From: Anastrepha obliqua | Taxonomy: Eukaryota > Arthropoda > Insecta > Diptera > Tephritidae | Assembly (NCBI RefSeq): GCF_027943255.1 | Contig: NC_072893.1 | Span: 60,234,001-60,298,000 of the forward strand | Length of the DNA: 64,000 nucleotides | Reading direction: 5' to 3' | Shown: positions 12,401 to 22,440 of the stretch, one piece after another | Position numbering within the stretch: position 1 is the stretch's first letter | Layout of the letters: the number at the start of each line of letters is the position of its first letter | The notes under the pieces: model-generated | Seen by the model: only the letters and a program-made list of their open reading frames with translations | The model's database searches: none | What the model was told of the DNA's origin: nothing | Translations under genes and position numbers: made by a program

Positions 12401-13148
12401 GCCATACACAACAGCACTTATATGCAAAACGAATTGGCTGACTTCCATTTGGTTTTCGACAACATCTGTTTGCGCATTTCTCCATATGTATTGGGCGTTT
12501 GTGTCGGGTATATCTTGCAGCGCACACAATCTAATATGAAAATGCATATTGTGATACAAATTTGTGGTAATTAAAATATTAAAAAATTTTATTTTCATAT
12601 CTACATTTTTTTCTCAACATCCCAACAGGATGGCTGGCTTATTTGCTAATGTTCGGCTTATTTATATTCGGTTACCAATACGGCTACGAAATGCTAATAC
12701 CCAATATAAAATCTGGACGTTGGTGTCAGGCGATACTCTTCACCATTTCGCACGCGATGTGGTCTCTGATGCTGCTCTGGACTACTCTCACAGTTGAAAC
12801 TCATCAAACTTGGAAACCGTTGAACTTTTTGCTTGACGGGAGGTATCTGCATGCTTTGGAGCGTCTGTCACCGGTTAGTCTTCTTGGGGCTCCTCTCATA
12901 ATTCGACTACTCGTGTTCACAGGAGACACACCCATCTACAACTCGATAGGACAAACAGTAAGTTGGACCATTAGTGTTCTGAACTTCGAGAATAGTTGAT
13001 ATTTAATTGTTTTGTTAAATTTTACTTAAATTTTTAGTTTTCCATATTTATCGGATGTTTGCTGGTGACGTATCTCAGCGCACTTTTGCTTCACTTTTTA
13101 TTCGATGGACCACTTTGTGCCATTCTCCAGGAGACTATACTTAAATAG
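3456..13148 (+). CDS. nrf-6-like acyltransferase-3 family membrane protein (gene A), 7 exons
   Basis: The exons I read are 3456-3730, 3865-3972, 8928-9090, 12157-12344, 12415-12566, 12629-12957 and 13038-13148. Every junction has GT..AG, phases agree throughout, and the sum is 1326 nt (441 aa plus stop). The family is known for multi-pass membrane proteins named after C. elegans nrf-6, proposed to move or acylate lipophilic molecules. Supporting motifs in order are FLIDVYFFVNG (the family's xVDTFFFxSG), CMPWTWFLSLEMQFF, ICLRISPYVLGVCVGYIL and a hydrophobic C-terminus FLFDGPLCAIL. Introns of 4955 and 3066 bp carry transposons; a 62-bp intron separates exons 5 and 6. The start is chosen at ATG 3456 (GAAC before ATG), but an AG acceptor at 3446-3447 or 3449-3450 could instead join unseen upstream exons. 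The N-terminal NRF domain is absent, so the protein is shorter than the usual 600-800 aa. The family His (..HEYL..) reads Tyr at 3603-3605. No stop or frameshift breaks the reading frame. Exon 1/2 donor choice (3731) is the least certain junction. Confidence 0.82.
5300..6190 (+). pseudogene. Non-LTR retrotransposon remnant: RNase H and C-terminal tail
   Basis: Frames in succession give FIYTDDSR and TSLKDMAASF, then IAWVPGHQG and NYRADEMARLGS (RNase H motifs), then a tail with CRRCRNEEDEKTISHLLSHC, the Cys/His motif that ends I/Jockey-type polyproteins. Frameshifts near 5628 and 5870 break it. It lies inside the third intron region of gene A, same orientation, and ends near CCTAACCTTA at 6170. 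Confidence 0.65.
6690..6795 (+). repeat. Dispersed repeat, copy 2 of 3
   Basis: It shares the order GCCGGT, CACGTCAC, CACGTATTCACACACT and CCAATCAGTC with the block at 1248. It lies directly before the terminal-repeat element at 6801. Confidence 0.35.
6801..7152 (+). mobile_element. Non-autonomous Tc1/mariner-superfamily element with GGGTGGGCCAT ends
   Basis: The ends are AGGGTGGGCCAT at 6802 and ATGGCCCACCCTAT at 7141, flanked by TA on both sides. Inside, a frame reads ENVLKNWVDRMAYCKASRG and HLNDIIF, the C-terminus of an IS630-like transposase, so most of the coding part has been deleted. It sits in an intron of gene A. Confidence 0.6.
7559..8480 (+). mobile_element. Tc1/mariner-like element with both ends, transposase broken (family T1)
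   Basis: The terminal inverted repeats AGGGTTTTCCAATAACAGGTG and, reversed, AAGGGTTTTTCAACAAGAGG are each next to TA. The transposase reads in + frames: N-terminal helix-turn-helix around 7680-7800 (frameshifted), open 7813-8037 with SRTAENIAVVAESVEENP and IPRRSLELGI, then open to 8446 with SDEAHFHLGDFINKQNCRIW (first Asp) and QQDGATCHTSNET (second Asp). The part bearing the third catalytic residue is deleted. Stop codons at 8035 and near 8130 also interrupt it. It lies in an intron of gene A. Confidence 0.72.
8481..10147. other. Gene A intron sequence outside exon 3 (8928-9090)
   Basis: AT-rich sequence around the third exon. No coding frame, inverted repeat or known transposon is recognised apart from that exon. 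Confidence 0.4.
10148..11236 (-). mobile_element. mariner element, transposase broken
   Basis: The right end TACGAGGTGTGTTCAAAAAG (minus strand, at 11236) is a typical mariner end; the other end is lost. Minus-strand coding runs from 11073 (MDQRTCMTFCVKNEIKC; YKMFSEGREDVND), then from 10812 (ITGDESWVYGYD, first Asp; VLLTVFFD-like), then after a frameshift near 10467 LLHHGNAPAHT and MPQPPYSPD. About 80 residues are deleted between the first two parts. The second catalytic Asp of HHDNAPAH is Gly (codon 10436-10438). It sits in an intron of gene A. Confidence 0.75.
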
Positions 13149-13306
13149 CAAGAAGAGAGCGCCCACTTACATATGCACAGATATAGATATAAATTAATTA
13201 CATAATATATAAGTATTTAGAAAAAAGGGTGAGTTTTAATTTTAGAAGTGGATTAGCCCATTTTAGCTTAGGCTTGGTTAGATAATTGTGACCCCATTAC
13301 TTCTTC

Positions 13307-13322
13307 AATAAAATGCAATAAA
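13307..13322 (+). promoter_or_regulatory. polyadenylation signals of gene A
   Basis: Two AATAAA hexamers lie at 13307-13312 and 13317-13322, about 160-170 bp after the stop codon of gene A at 13148. They are the first strong signals downstream of the last exon and fit a short 3' untranslated region. Confidence 0.6.
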
Positions 13323-13569
13323 ATGATTTAGATAGTTTAGTAAACATTTAAAATCCATTGGTGTTCTTTTAACTTAGGTCCACTAGAAAATAAACCAGTG
13401 TCAATTTCGTAGTATCGTAGATATTATCGTAGGATTTTGTAAAATTCCGTAGAATAGTGCCAGCTGATTGCTCTCTCACCACACAGTGTTGCTAAACTGT
13501 AGATTTCGAAATCATTTACAAAATAAACTTAGGAAAATTAGAAAAAAAACACACACACAATTTTACTGT

Positions 13570-14050
13570 CGCGTCATTCATTTCTTCCAAATACAGAGAT
13601 TTTGCGGTTGTGGAAACAGGCTTAAAGAAAAAAGATCAATTATACCTACACTGCCGAAGACTATTATAAGGCAATAAAGGCTTGCCGAAAGAAAAACAGC
13701 TTCATTTTGTATGAAATGAAAAGAGAAGACTTTGTCTCAACCAAATCTCTAGAAGTGGCAATATCAAACAGAAACAAAATACGGAGAGAGAAATTGTTAA
13801 CTGGCTTGAAATATGGTGGATGAGGTTCAAAGGAAATGAACCTCAAAAATTTTTTTTTTATAAAATTAGAATGGAAGAAAATGCTCCATTTAAAACAATT
13901 TTTTTATTTGGAAAAAAGAGAAGACCAAAAAATGTTGCACAATTAACATGTTACCACTTTATAAAACTTCAAGGAGCATAACAAGAGAGAAATATGACGA
14001 TATGATAAGTTCATTACTTTAAATACCACCTATTCACCATAAATGCTTCA
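13570..14050 (+). pseudogene. Unidentified degenerate coding remnant
   Basis: Just after gene A, + frames give TAEDYYKAIKACRKKNSFIL, IVNWLEIWWMRFKGNEP and PFKTIFLFGKKRRPKN, then REKYDDM and IPPIHH, interrupted by shifts and stops. The succession looks like a transposon-borne protein seen in other insect genomes, but I cannot name the family. Confidence 0.3.
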
Positions 14051-14257
14051 ATTTGATAACTGTAACAGAAAACTAAGTTTAAAATATATTTTTTTTTATT
14101 CAAAGATCTTAATGAAGTAATTTTCATTTTTATATTTTTAATATAATTGAAATGAACTCTTAATAAACTTGTTTATTCGTGTATTTAAATGTGTTCATTT
14201 TGACTATTACTTTTTACATAAAAATATATTTCAGTTAAGCTTTATGTCTATAAAACT

Positions 14258-14462
14258 ATGGACTTAAATATGCTCCTGTTTTTATTTCTTGTAATATCTT
14301 ATTTTTGAAAGTGGAGCTAAAAAATCGTTTATTTTGTCAAATAATTTTAGTAAATATAATTTCATAATAAAATTTAAAACGTATAGTGTAAAAAACATCA
14401 CTCGAATTGATTAGAGTTTGCCAATACTTTTACATTGATTCAAACGCAAACCCTTAAATGTC
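14258..14462 (+). repeat. Interspersed repeat R200, copy 1
   Basis: It is about 200 bp and roughly 90-95% identical by eye to 16378-16597. Shared blocks include TATGCTCCTGTTTTTATTTC, AAAGTGGAGCTAAAAAATCG and CAAACGCAAACCCTTAAATG. No terminal inverted repeats or coding frame are seen. Confidence 0.7.
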
Positions 14463-15923
14463 TCAATATATTAAAAAAAATACTTATACCACTTTCAAAA
14501 AAACCAGCTCATATGTAGGTAAATGATATGATTGCCCTGTTCTACTAGTTTCATATAGTTTTATTGTGCAACACCAAAATATTAGTCTATGCTGATGAAT
14601 TAATTACAATTGATGTTCTTAAGCCATCTCAAGGCAATATTTGGTCACATATTAGTGAGACGAGTATGGTCATGCTTGAATAGGTAGGCCGACAGGATGT
14701 TCTTCATAGTAGATAGTCGATTAATCATCTGACCGAAGTTATTTAATGTGTTTAAAACATTGCAGGAATATGAAGCCAAATTCAGTATGGTTGTTTAATG
14801 TTTTAATTGAAAAAAATATCTTCTATACTTCTAAAAACAAAAAAAACCGCTAAACGAAGGAAATCCCCCTATAACAAGGATAAGCCAGAGCATTAATATC
14901 CATTCGCACCACATAGGCAGGCCAGCACAACCACTGGGTCTAAATTCACTAAAGGATGTTGAAGTCTTGTAATTGCCAGTGACGGAAATGAACTGACCTA
15001 TTGATTGATTCGAAATGGATATTCGTTTATCAATATATGTACATATGTACATACATGCAATTTTCTCAGTTTATCCAACAGGAAAAGGATAAGCGAATGC
15101 TGAGGCTTATTTCATCCGCGTATGCTAGCTATTATATGCTGTTAGAGAAAGTAACACTCGAGTGAAGCATCAGCAGCAGGAATCACGTAAAAGAAAAACA
15201 TGCTTTCTGAAACTTGATGTGGAATAAAAACATTTGAGGTATTTTTCAAAATAATTTTAGAGTAAAAGTTTTAAAACGAATGACTTTTAGTGCAAAGCTG
15301 CACGCAAGGTTAAAAACTTGTTGATTATCATTCACTTGAGAAGGGCAAAAAACCATGATTTTGTATTTTTTAAGCTTGAAGTAGGAAGCAATTTCAATGA
15401 AGAAATCTACTGAAAACGATGAAAACTCGCACCGCATAATAGAAATCTCATCTCAAACATGCACTTCGATTATGGCGCCCAACCTTCCATCAGCTAAACT
15501 ATTCGTTCGCTCATCTATTAGCTTATGCAACATCTATTAACGCATTCGCATTGGCCTATTAGAGGTGCAAAGAGCTTGTAGGGCGAATAGTTAAAATTGC
15601 ATGGTGCGACAGGGGTAAAAAGTGTGCGAACATCATTTTGACACTTTCACTTTGGATTGTAATCACACCTTTTAACATTGCTACGTACATATGTACATAC
15701 ACATGAAGGGATATTTGCATTCAAATTGGTGTTGCTTGTATTACAATCAGATCTTCCTATGTGGATTTCATATACCAATTACTCGTACGTATGTTCGTAC
15801 ATAAGTAAGTTACATAGCAATCAACATACACGCATTTGCGATCACTGATATAGGAGTACATATTTATCTATGCAAAAACAATATATATATTTATGTACTT
15901 GTGTAATCAAATTAATTTTTGTT

Positions 15924-15973
15924 TTTTGTTACTACAATGTTTTGTTACTACAATGTTTTGTTACTACAATGTT
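15924..15973 (+). repeat. 16-bp tandem repeat, three units
   Basis: TTTTGTTACTACAATG is repeated three times without change, then continues into GTTGAAATT. Confidence 0.85.
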
Positions 15974-16199
15974 GAAATTATATGCAAAATTTGCTTTTAT
16001 AATTAACTGGAAAAGTTTACTTAGACATCACTAAAATAAGTTATATCACCAGAGCACATTGACCAAGAGTAACATATTTAGTTTTTGCTTTTGGACCAAC
16101 AACAAGAAAGTAAAAATTTACAAAAATTTACAGTTTAGAGTAATTAGGGCAAATGATAATTTAGATATTTTTTTAACCACAAAATGAACTTAACACCCG

Positions 16200-16690
16200 T
16201 AAGCATATTTTCATTGAAGCACCACACTTAATCACTGCAAAACGCTGGTGCAACGAGTTCTAACGTGCCGTCAAACCTTGCAGGATGAATTTTGTGATGG
16301 CCGTCCAAAAACGGTTATTGCTCTCGAAACGATTGATGATGTGCGTCAATTGATAACACCAGCTCGTCATATGTGTATAAAAATATGGACTTGAATATGC
16401 TCCTGTTTTTATTTCTTGTAAAATCTTATTTTTGAAAGTGGAGCTAAAAAATCGTTTAATTTGTCAAATAATCTTAGTAAATACAATATTATTTCATAAT
16501 AAAATTTAAAACGTGTATAGTGTAAACATCACTCGAATTGATTAGAGTTGGCCAATACTTTTAAATTGATTCAAACGCAAACCCTTAAATGTCTCGTCAG
16601 GTGACATATCGCAAGGTATAAGATTTCTTACGCATCAGTGGAACCAGCACATTTAATATTGCATGAACATTTGAGCGTCAAGAAGATTTA
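16200..16690 (+). pseudogene. mariner transposase remnant interrupted by repeat R200
   Basis: Left of the insertion, frames give AKRWCNEF and LQDEFCDGRPKTVIALETID, then DDVRQLITPARHM. Right of it (16600 on) they resume as RQVTYRKV and FLRISGTSTFNIA. This is the helix-turn-helix region of a mariner transposase. The 16378-16597 repeat splits it at the RHVTYR position. Confidence 0.6.
16378..16597 (+). repeat. Interspersed repeat R200, copy 2, inserted in a mariner
   Basis: Near-identical to 14258-14462. CTCGTCA occurs on both flanks (about 16363 and 16595) and the mariner reading frame resumes after it, so this looks like an insertion with a short target duplication. Confidence 0.65.
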
Positions 16691-16698
16691 TTCTTATT

Positions 16699-16993
16699 AT
16701 ATATATATATATATATAATTGGCGCGTACACCCTTTTTGTCTGTTTGACCGAGCCCCTCCTCCTATTTGAGGCGTGCGTCTTGCTGTTGTTCCACAAATG
16801 GAGGGACCTACAGATTCAAGGCGGCCCCGAGTGGCAGATATTTCTTATGAGGAGTTTTTTCATGGCAGAACTGCATATACTTGGAGGTTTGCCATTGCCT
16901 GCCGAGCGGCGACCGCTATTAGAAAAAACTGTTTCTTCATTCGAACCTACGTTCTCTCTGAATTTCACATACCAATCTATTCGGTTTCGGCGG
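16699..16993 (-). mobile_element. SINE copy
   Basis: Near full length in reverse: a (TA)n tail at 16699-16718, AATTGGCGCGTACACCCTTT, the body TTCCACAAATGGAGGGACCT and GCCATTGCCTGCCGAGCGGC, then ATTCGAACCTACGTTCTCTC (B box reversed). The 5' head near 16980-16993 is diverged. Confidence 0.75.
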
Positions 16994-18020
16994 TATCTTG
17001 TTGGATACCGCATAATTTGACAATTACCCAAAACTGATTCGTCCCAAACGAAGCACGTCTGTGACATCATAAGATCAAATCTTGTATCTATGCATGAGAA
17101 TCTTGGACTTAAGCCTGCGTGCTGATTTGGCACCTAATGAATACCTTTTGTAACCTAACATAAAAAATAAAATTCGAGGTCAACAAAGTTGTTCAAGCCC
17201 TTAAACAGCTCGTTTATACCACCTCTGAGTGGCAAAAGTACTTTGAAAAGTGTTATAGAATTATTATGACATCTCAGCAGAAGATTTACAAAACCAACAA
17301 AGTCTTTTTCATTATTATTTTATTGTGTTATCATAATTGGACGCAAAATATAAAAGGAGTCCCTCGTATTTATGACAAGATATATATTATGTATCGTATA
17401 TAAATGTCTAAAATTATCAGTCCACACGCTATTTAAAATAGCTCACTAATTTTACTTTTTTTCAACAGGGCTTGTGTATTTAAATATCGAAAAGCGGCTT
17501 GAATTGAATGAATGTTTTGAAGAAAGTAGGTTTTTATTAGTGAAGTTAATACTGAAGAATTGAAACAATAAACTTTAATTGTTGTTAGGCTCAGTTATAC
17601 GAAGATATAAAATTGAATAATATGGAAGCACTTTACATCAAGGGTAACCAATATAAAATCAGTTACTTGCAAATATTGCGACACGATTTATAGATGGCCA
17701 AATGTTAATAAAATAGCAAAACATTTAACGAATCGCTGGAAGTGTTCAACTATGTTGTAAGGGCAAATAGTTTGAGCGAACAGTTAAGCTTAGATAATGC
17801 CGCAAAAATATGTCTTATAGCATACAACTGGAGTACTTCCATAAAAGTTGTAATAGATTTGCATGAAATCATCAATTCTGCTAATTATTTTGAAGAAGCA
17901 TCTTCCACTTCGACTAGGTTCATGCCTTTTACACTTCATTCTCCCTTTTATTTTTTTTGGAGAAAAATTAGCAATGAAATACTCCGCGACAATGACAAAA
18001 TTTTGATTTAGTATTTATAA

Positions 18021-18222
18021 TACAAGGTGGCGCAAAGTTAATCACCTTATCGAAAAGTTTACAATTTTTTCAAATGGCGTCCTACGTCAATTCTATTTTA
18101 CACTTGAAAACTATACTGTTGCAGCATACAAGCAGGCAAGCAATGGAGCGCCTAAAGGTCAAAATAAAGCTTTACATCATCCAAAATCAAAATTTGATGA
18201 TTAATTTTGCACCGCCGTGTAT
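18021..18222 (+). mobile_element. MITE family M1, full-length copy
   Basis: The ends ACAAGGTGGCGCAAAGTTAA and GATTAATTTTGCACCGCCGT are inverted copies beside TA. It is about 200 bp, non-coding, and shares an interior (AATGGAGCGCC, AAAGGTCAAAATAAAG) with copies at 57767, 59446 and 63131. Confidence 0.65.
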
Positions 18223-18736
18223 AATGTAATGTTGCAAAAAAAAAATATGCCTATATAATTTGGTTATCTAGTTTTCAGTTGTAATTTTTCAACTGCCCTC
18301 TAAGCATTTTTTATTTTTATTTTCAAACTTTGTAATGATATTCGCAAGTTTTTATTCTGCGCATTGTGATTGTTCACCTTTTTGGCAAATACACGGGTTT
18401 ACCCTTTTCTCCATTTTACCTGGTATTTACCATTTGGTTGTTTACTCTCTTCCCAACTCTACTCAAAAGTGCTCATCATTCAAGATGCTAGTAAACCTTG
18501 TATTTACATTGAATTATTTTGCTTGCACCCTGGAGCGAAATTAAAGAAATATTAGGCTAATTCAAACAGCATATTTTCCAAGTTAAGTGGAGGCGATGAG
18601 TTGTCCATCGAAGGGAAGTAGTCCAATCTAATAGTATTAGCAGGTCTCCGCCGCACCTTAGTGATCACAACCCTATGGATATTAGTCTAAATAATCACAA
18701 TTAGTGGCTGAAACTAAGCCTTACTAGCAAAGAATA

Positions 18737-19655
18737 CTACTGTGTCCAAAAAATAAGGTGACATTGTATTTATTTTGAAAATTCTTTATTTATTCTTCCA
18801 AATCAATTTCATCCCCTTCAAAGTAATCCCCTCCCGACACAATGCACTTATGCCAACGTTTTTTCCAATTTTCGAAACACTGGTTGTAGTCACTTTCCGG
18901 GATGGCCTTCAGTTCCGTCTTCGTTGCGGCTTGAATCTCCTCTATCGTGTCAAAACGGTGTCCCCGGAGCGGTCTTTTGAGCCTGCTGAACAGCCAGAAG
19001 TCGCACGGTGCCAGATCAGGTGAATACGGTGGTTGCGGAACGATATGGGTTGAGTTTTTGATGAAATGATCACGAATTACGAGTCCAAAATTCAATGTTT
19101 TCGGTACCAGTCGAGATTTGACGCGCTTGAGGCCCAAAACATCCTTCAAAATGGTATTGACTGAGCCTTTCGATATGCCAACATCATCAGCAAGGTCTCT
19201 AATCGTTAATCGACGGTTTTTCAACACCAAATCTTTGATTTGTTGGACGTGAGCTTCGTCAGTTGAGGTTGATGGTCGCCCAGGACGCTCTTCGTCTTCG
19301 ACACGTTCACGACCGGCTTGGAACTCACTATACCACTTGTAAACATTTTTTTTAGACATAGCCTCATCACCAAAGGCTTTCTGCACCATCCTCAACGTAT
19401 CCGAAAATTGATTCCGCAAACAAAATTTAATGCAAATTCTTTGCTCAACAAATTTCGACATTGCAAAAAACGAGAAACTCACTTTTAGCAGCTCACAAAA
19501 CGACGCGTATCTCAAACAGTAAATGAATATTTCACATGAAATTTGACATAGATGTCACTCACAGTACTACCAACCTAAAAAAAAAAAGAATTCTCCTAAT
19601 CCTTCAAAGCGCGCAGTTTAAAATCAAATGTCACCTTATTTTTTGGACACAGTAG
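18737..19655 (-). mobile_element. mariner element with perfect ends and in-frame deletion
   Basis: The ends are identical inverted repeats of 32 bp including the flanking TA (18734-18765 and 19627-19658: CTACTGTGTCCAAAAAATAA then GGTGACATT). The element is 919 bp, shorter than the usual 1.3 kb, because the centre of the transposase gene is missing. Matching ends and an open frame suggest recent activity. Confidence 0.85.
18790..19461 (-). CDS. Internally deleted mariner transposase, open frame
   Basis: The minus-strand frame has 223 codons from [13 protein letters not shown] (19461; an upstream Met at 19515 is less likely). Residues 1-115 keep both helix-turn-helix parts: [19 protein letters not shown], the linker GRPSTST, and [20 protein letters not shown]. 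At about 19085-19090 LVPKTLNF joins directly to [11 protein letters not shown], so some 105-110 residues, including the first two catalytic Asp, are gone, yet the frame is kept. The third Asp ([17 protein letters not shown]) and the tail [18 protein letters not shown] remain. It cannot catalyse transposition but could still bind mariner ends and interfere with active copies; that is inference. Confidence 0.75.
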   Translation of the reverse strand: MSKFVEQRICIKFCLRNQFSDTLRMVQKAFGDEAMSKKNVYKWYSEFQAGRERVEDEERPGRPSTSTDEAHVQQIKDLVLKNRRLTIRDLADDVGISKGSVNTILKDVLGLKRVKSRLVPKTLNFGLVIRDHFIKNSTHIVPQPPYSPDLAPCDFWLFSRLKRPLRGHRFDTIEEIQAATKTELKAIPESDYNQCFENWKKRWHKCIVSGGDYFEGDEIDLEE

Positions 19656-19921
19656 TATAAGAATTTTTCTTAATAACTTTCTTACCCAGTTACTCTTAGA
19701 AGGGACTCATAGAAAATAGAATTAGCATGTTTGAACAATTTTTTGGCGATACAAATAATGTTAGTTTATTCAGTTAATTTCCATATAAAAATAAAGCAGC
19801 ATTTGAAAAAAAGTTCCCAAATTTTAATTGGAAAATATTGAAGATTGAGAGAGTGACAGCGACTCTCCGAAGGGATCTGGAAAAAAAGTGTGCACCATAA
19901 CTCACAATAGAATAATTTGAA

Positions 19922-20305
19922 ACACAGAATGCGCCATCTTTTGGGTCGGTATGTAAACGCTGAATAACTTTGTCATTTACCAACTGATCGACTTCAACAT
20001 ACATGTTTTCGATGCAGTAGTACAATTTCAACCATGCATCACTTAACACTGAAACAGGCATCGCCGCTATAAAACCCGAATTGCTTGACAAGGTGATGAC
20101 AAACGCAAAAAAAAGATCGCAGTTTGTAAATGCCAATAAAGGTGGCCACTTGATTGATATCGCATTCAAGAAATAGTTTTAATAAATTATAAATAACCAA
20201 ACCAAATAAAAATACCACACTTATACAAATCAGTTATTTTTTTTTTTTGTCAAAGTTATTCAATGTTTTCATACCGACATAAAAGATGGCGCACGCTGTA
20301 CAAAA
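19922..20305 (-). mobile_element. Terminal-inverted-repeat DNA element, family not named
   Basis: GCGCCATCTTTTGGGTCGGT (about 19930) and the reverse complement at about 20255-20300 (GCGCCATCTTTTATGTCGGT) form arms of about 45 bp that continue GAATAACTTTG. Between them, on the minus strand, VLSDAWLKLYYCIENMYVEV resembles the end of a DNA transposase. Confidence 0.5.
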
Positions 20306-20939
20306 ATGAGTTTGTTCAAGGAAATGTTTCTCAAGTATATATGCCAAGAATAATTTCGTTTTCAATTTTCGTAGAACATGCAACAATTGTATCTGAAAAA
20401 AAGCAAAAAGCCATTTTTGCTAAAAAAGGCTAATTTTTGAATGTTAGAACAATAATTATAAAAAAAAAACAAAAGCAACCATCGATACTTGGTGAATTAT
20501 GTGAAGAAGACGGTTGATCTAGTAGATTTTAAGTTATGGCATACACGGACTTCAAAAGTTAACTTACATAGAAATGATTTAAAGATTTGCAGCAATGGAC
20601 GCTCAAATGCTCCTAACTCGGCCGATATTAAGCATTCACTAAAAATATAATAACAAAATAGAAATGCCTATGTGTGGTGCCAAAAGTTTGGGTTCTTTTG
20701 GTTGCTTTTAATAACCACCATCCAGTGGGTCCGAGGTTCAACCTTCAGCTCATTATGTATTAAATTCTAAATAACAAGCATTTCTAATAATGATCGACCC
20801 TCAACAAATCTCCGACTGTTCTGCGCTGCAAAGGCTGCATTTAATAATAAAGGGCAGCTTGAAGGGTAGTCTTACTGATAGCACTTGCCGCGCGACATGC
20901 TAATTTTATTGAAGATAAGAGGACGCGGTGCACTACTTC

Positions 20940-22440
20940 TCTAGAGTTGAGAAAGCAAGAGAGACGTTTTATAAGAAAAAAGAAACGAGAGACCGAAATA
21001 TGTGAGTGCGAAAAGCCTAGTATGCTGGCTGATAAGGAAAATGCCTAAAAAAATTATAACAGAAAGTTTGGCGGTTTGCAGAAGGTATCACGACCGGATC
21101 TTTTTCCTATAAGAACAATGAAATACTTAAATTATTAAGTGCTCCTTTTCAAGCTTGCTGTCTCAGGAGATGTGACGATCCCGACGTTTCCGCTACGTGA
21201 CCATGACGAAGTGCGTATAGCGATAACACGGCTAAGAAAAACAAAGCCCCGGGAGCCGACGGACTGCGGGTTCGAGCTGGTAAGGTGCATGGATCAGCTC
21301 CTATACAAAATATCATCGGTAGAAAGCATGGCTGCCAAGTGGTATTTAAGTGTTCCCTGCCCAGTCTACAAGAAGGGTGGCCCTGCACTATTCTAAATAT
21401 CGTGTATATGATTCTATTGGTACCTGGTAAAGTGAAAAAATCCATGGAAGGAAAATTTACGTCCATCATCAAGCCACATTCGACAGCACGAAAGAGAGTT
21501 TAGATGTCTGAATTCCGCAAAGCTGATACGACTGTGCAAGATGACATTAAGCAATCCCAGCAGCTGTGGGTGGAAAAAACCTCACCGAGCCATCTGATAC
21601 CAAACGAGGTTTCAGACAGGGTGACTCGCTGTCGAGTGACTTCTTAAACCTGATGCCAGAAAGGATTTTGCGATCCGCAAAACTAAATCGCTCAGGCACA
21701 ATTTGTTATAGAGCGTACAATTGCTGGCCTCTGCTGAAGATATTGACATAATCGTCCTGAACAGCTCCGCTGTTAGTCGTACCTTTACTAAGCAGGAAAA
21801 AGAAGCAAAGCGAATAGGTGCTGTGACGAAAGAGGCCAAGATGAAGTTCCTCCTGTCATCGAACAAGCAGTCGGTGCACTCGCGTATCGACGCCCACGTC
21901 TCTGTTGACAGTAATAATTTTGAAGGAGTAAGAGACTTCGCGGCCGCCTTAGCCGAATGAGCTGGTGCGTAAGTACCATTCGGAAGCGCGTAGGTTCAAG
22001 CCCCGTTCATGAATATCAAATAATATAAACTTTTTTTCCAATACCGGTCACTCCTCGCCGGCAATGGCAAACTTCCAAAAAGGCTCGTCTTAAACACAAT
22101 TTGCCGTTCTCAGTCGGCTTAAAACTGTAGGTCCCTCCATTTGTGGAACAGATAGGAGGAGAGGCTCGCCCAACACCTAACAAAAGTGTACGCACCAATT
22201 ATTTTTTTTTTTTCATTTTAAGGGACTTCGCTTGTTTAGGAACCAGTAATGTCATGAAATTTAATGGAGAATCTCTCCTTGGTTAGCACGAGAAAGAAAC
22301 GTTAAACTCGATCAAAATAGCTTAGAGTTACCGCGCGAAAGAAGAAAAAGAAGCAAGCGGATATTTTAGAAACATTTTTAGAAAGGCTTGCAATAGCATT
22401 AGGTACCTTATTAATTACATGGCCTGCCGTGGCCACAGAA
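20940..22440 (+). pseudogene. Non-LTR retrotransposon remnant (reverse transcriptase), split by a SINE
   Basis: Frames in order give ARETFYKKKKRE, VTIPTFPLRDHDEVRIAITR, KISSVESMAAKWYLSVPCPV and YKKG, LIRLCKMTLSNP, FRQGDSLSSDFLNLMPERIL, then SAEDIDIIVLNS where active copies have YADDIDI, and KEAKMKFLLSSNKQS. It is broken by frameshifts, and the stretch between the YKKG and LIRLCKM blocks is shortened. A SINE (21942-22218) interrupts it; the LINE resumes RDFACLGTSN at 22222. Confidence 0.7.
21942..22218 (+). mobile_element. SINE copy with target-site duplication, inside a LINE
   Basis: It starts GGCCGCCTTAGCCGAATGAG, has GGTTCAAGCCCC as B box, and ends CCAATTA plus a T-rich tail. It is flanked by TAAGAGACTTCGC (21929-21941) and TAAGGGACTTCGC (22219-22231), a 13-bp duplication with one change, and the host LINE frame resumes exactly after it. 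This fixes the element at about 277 bp. Confidence 0.88.

Noticed and set aside
18790..19515. Host gene of 241 codons
   Set aside because: It is a mariner transposase between perfect terminal repeats; the real start is probably 19461.
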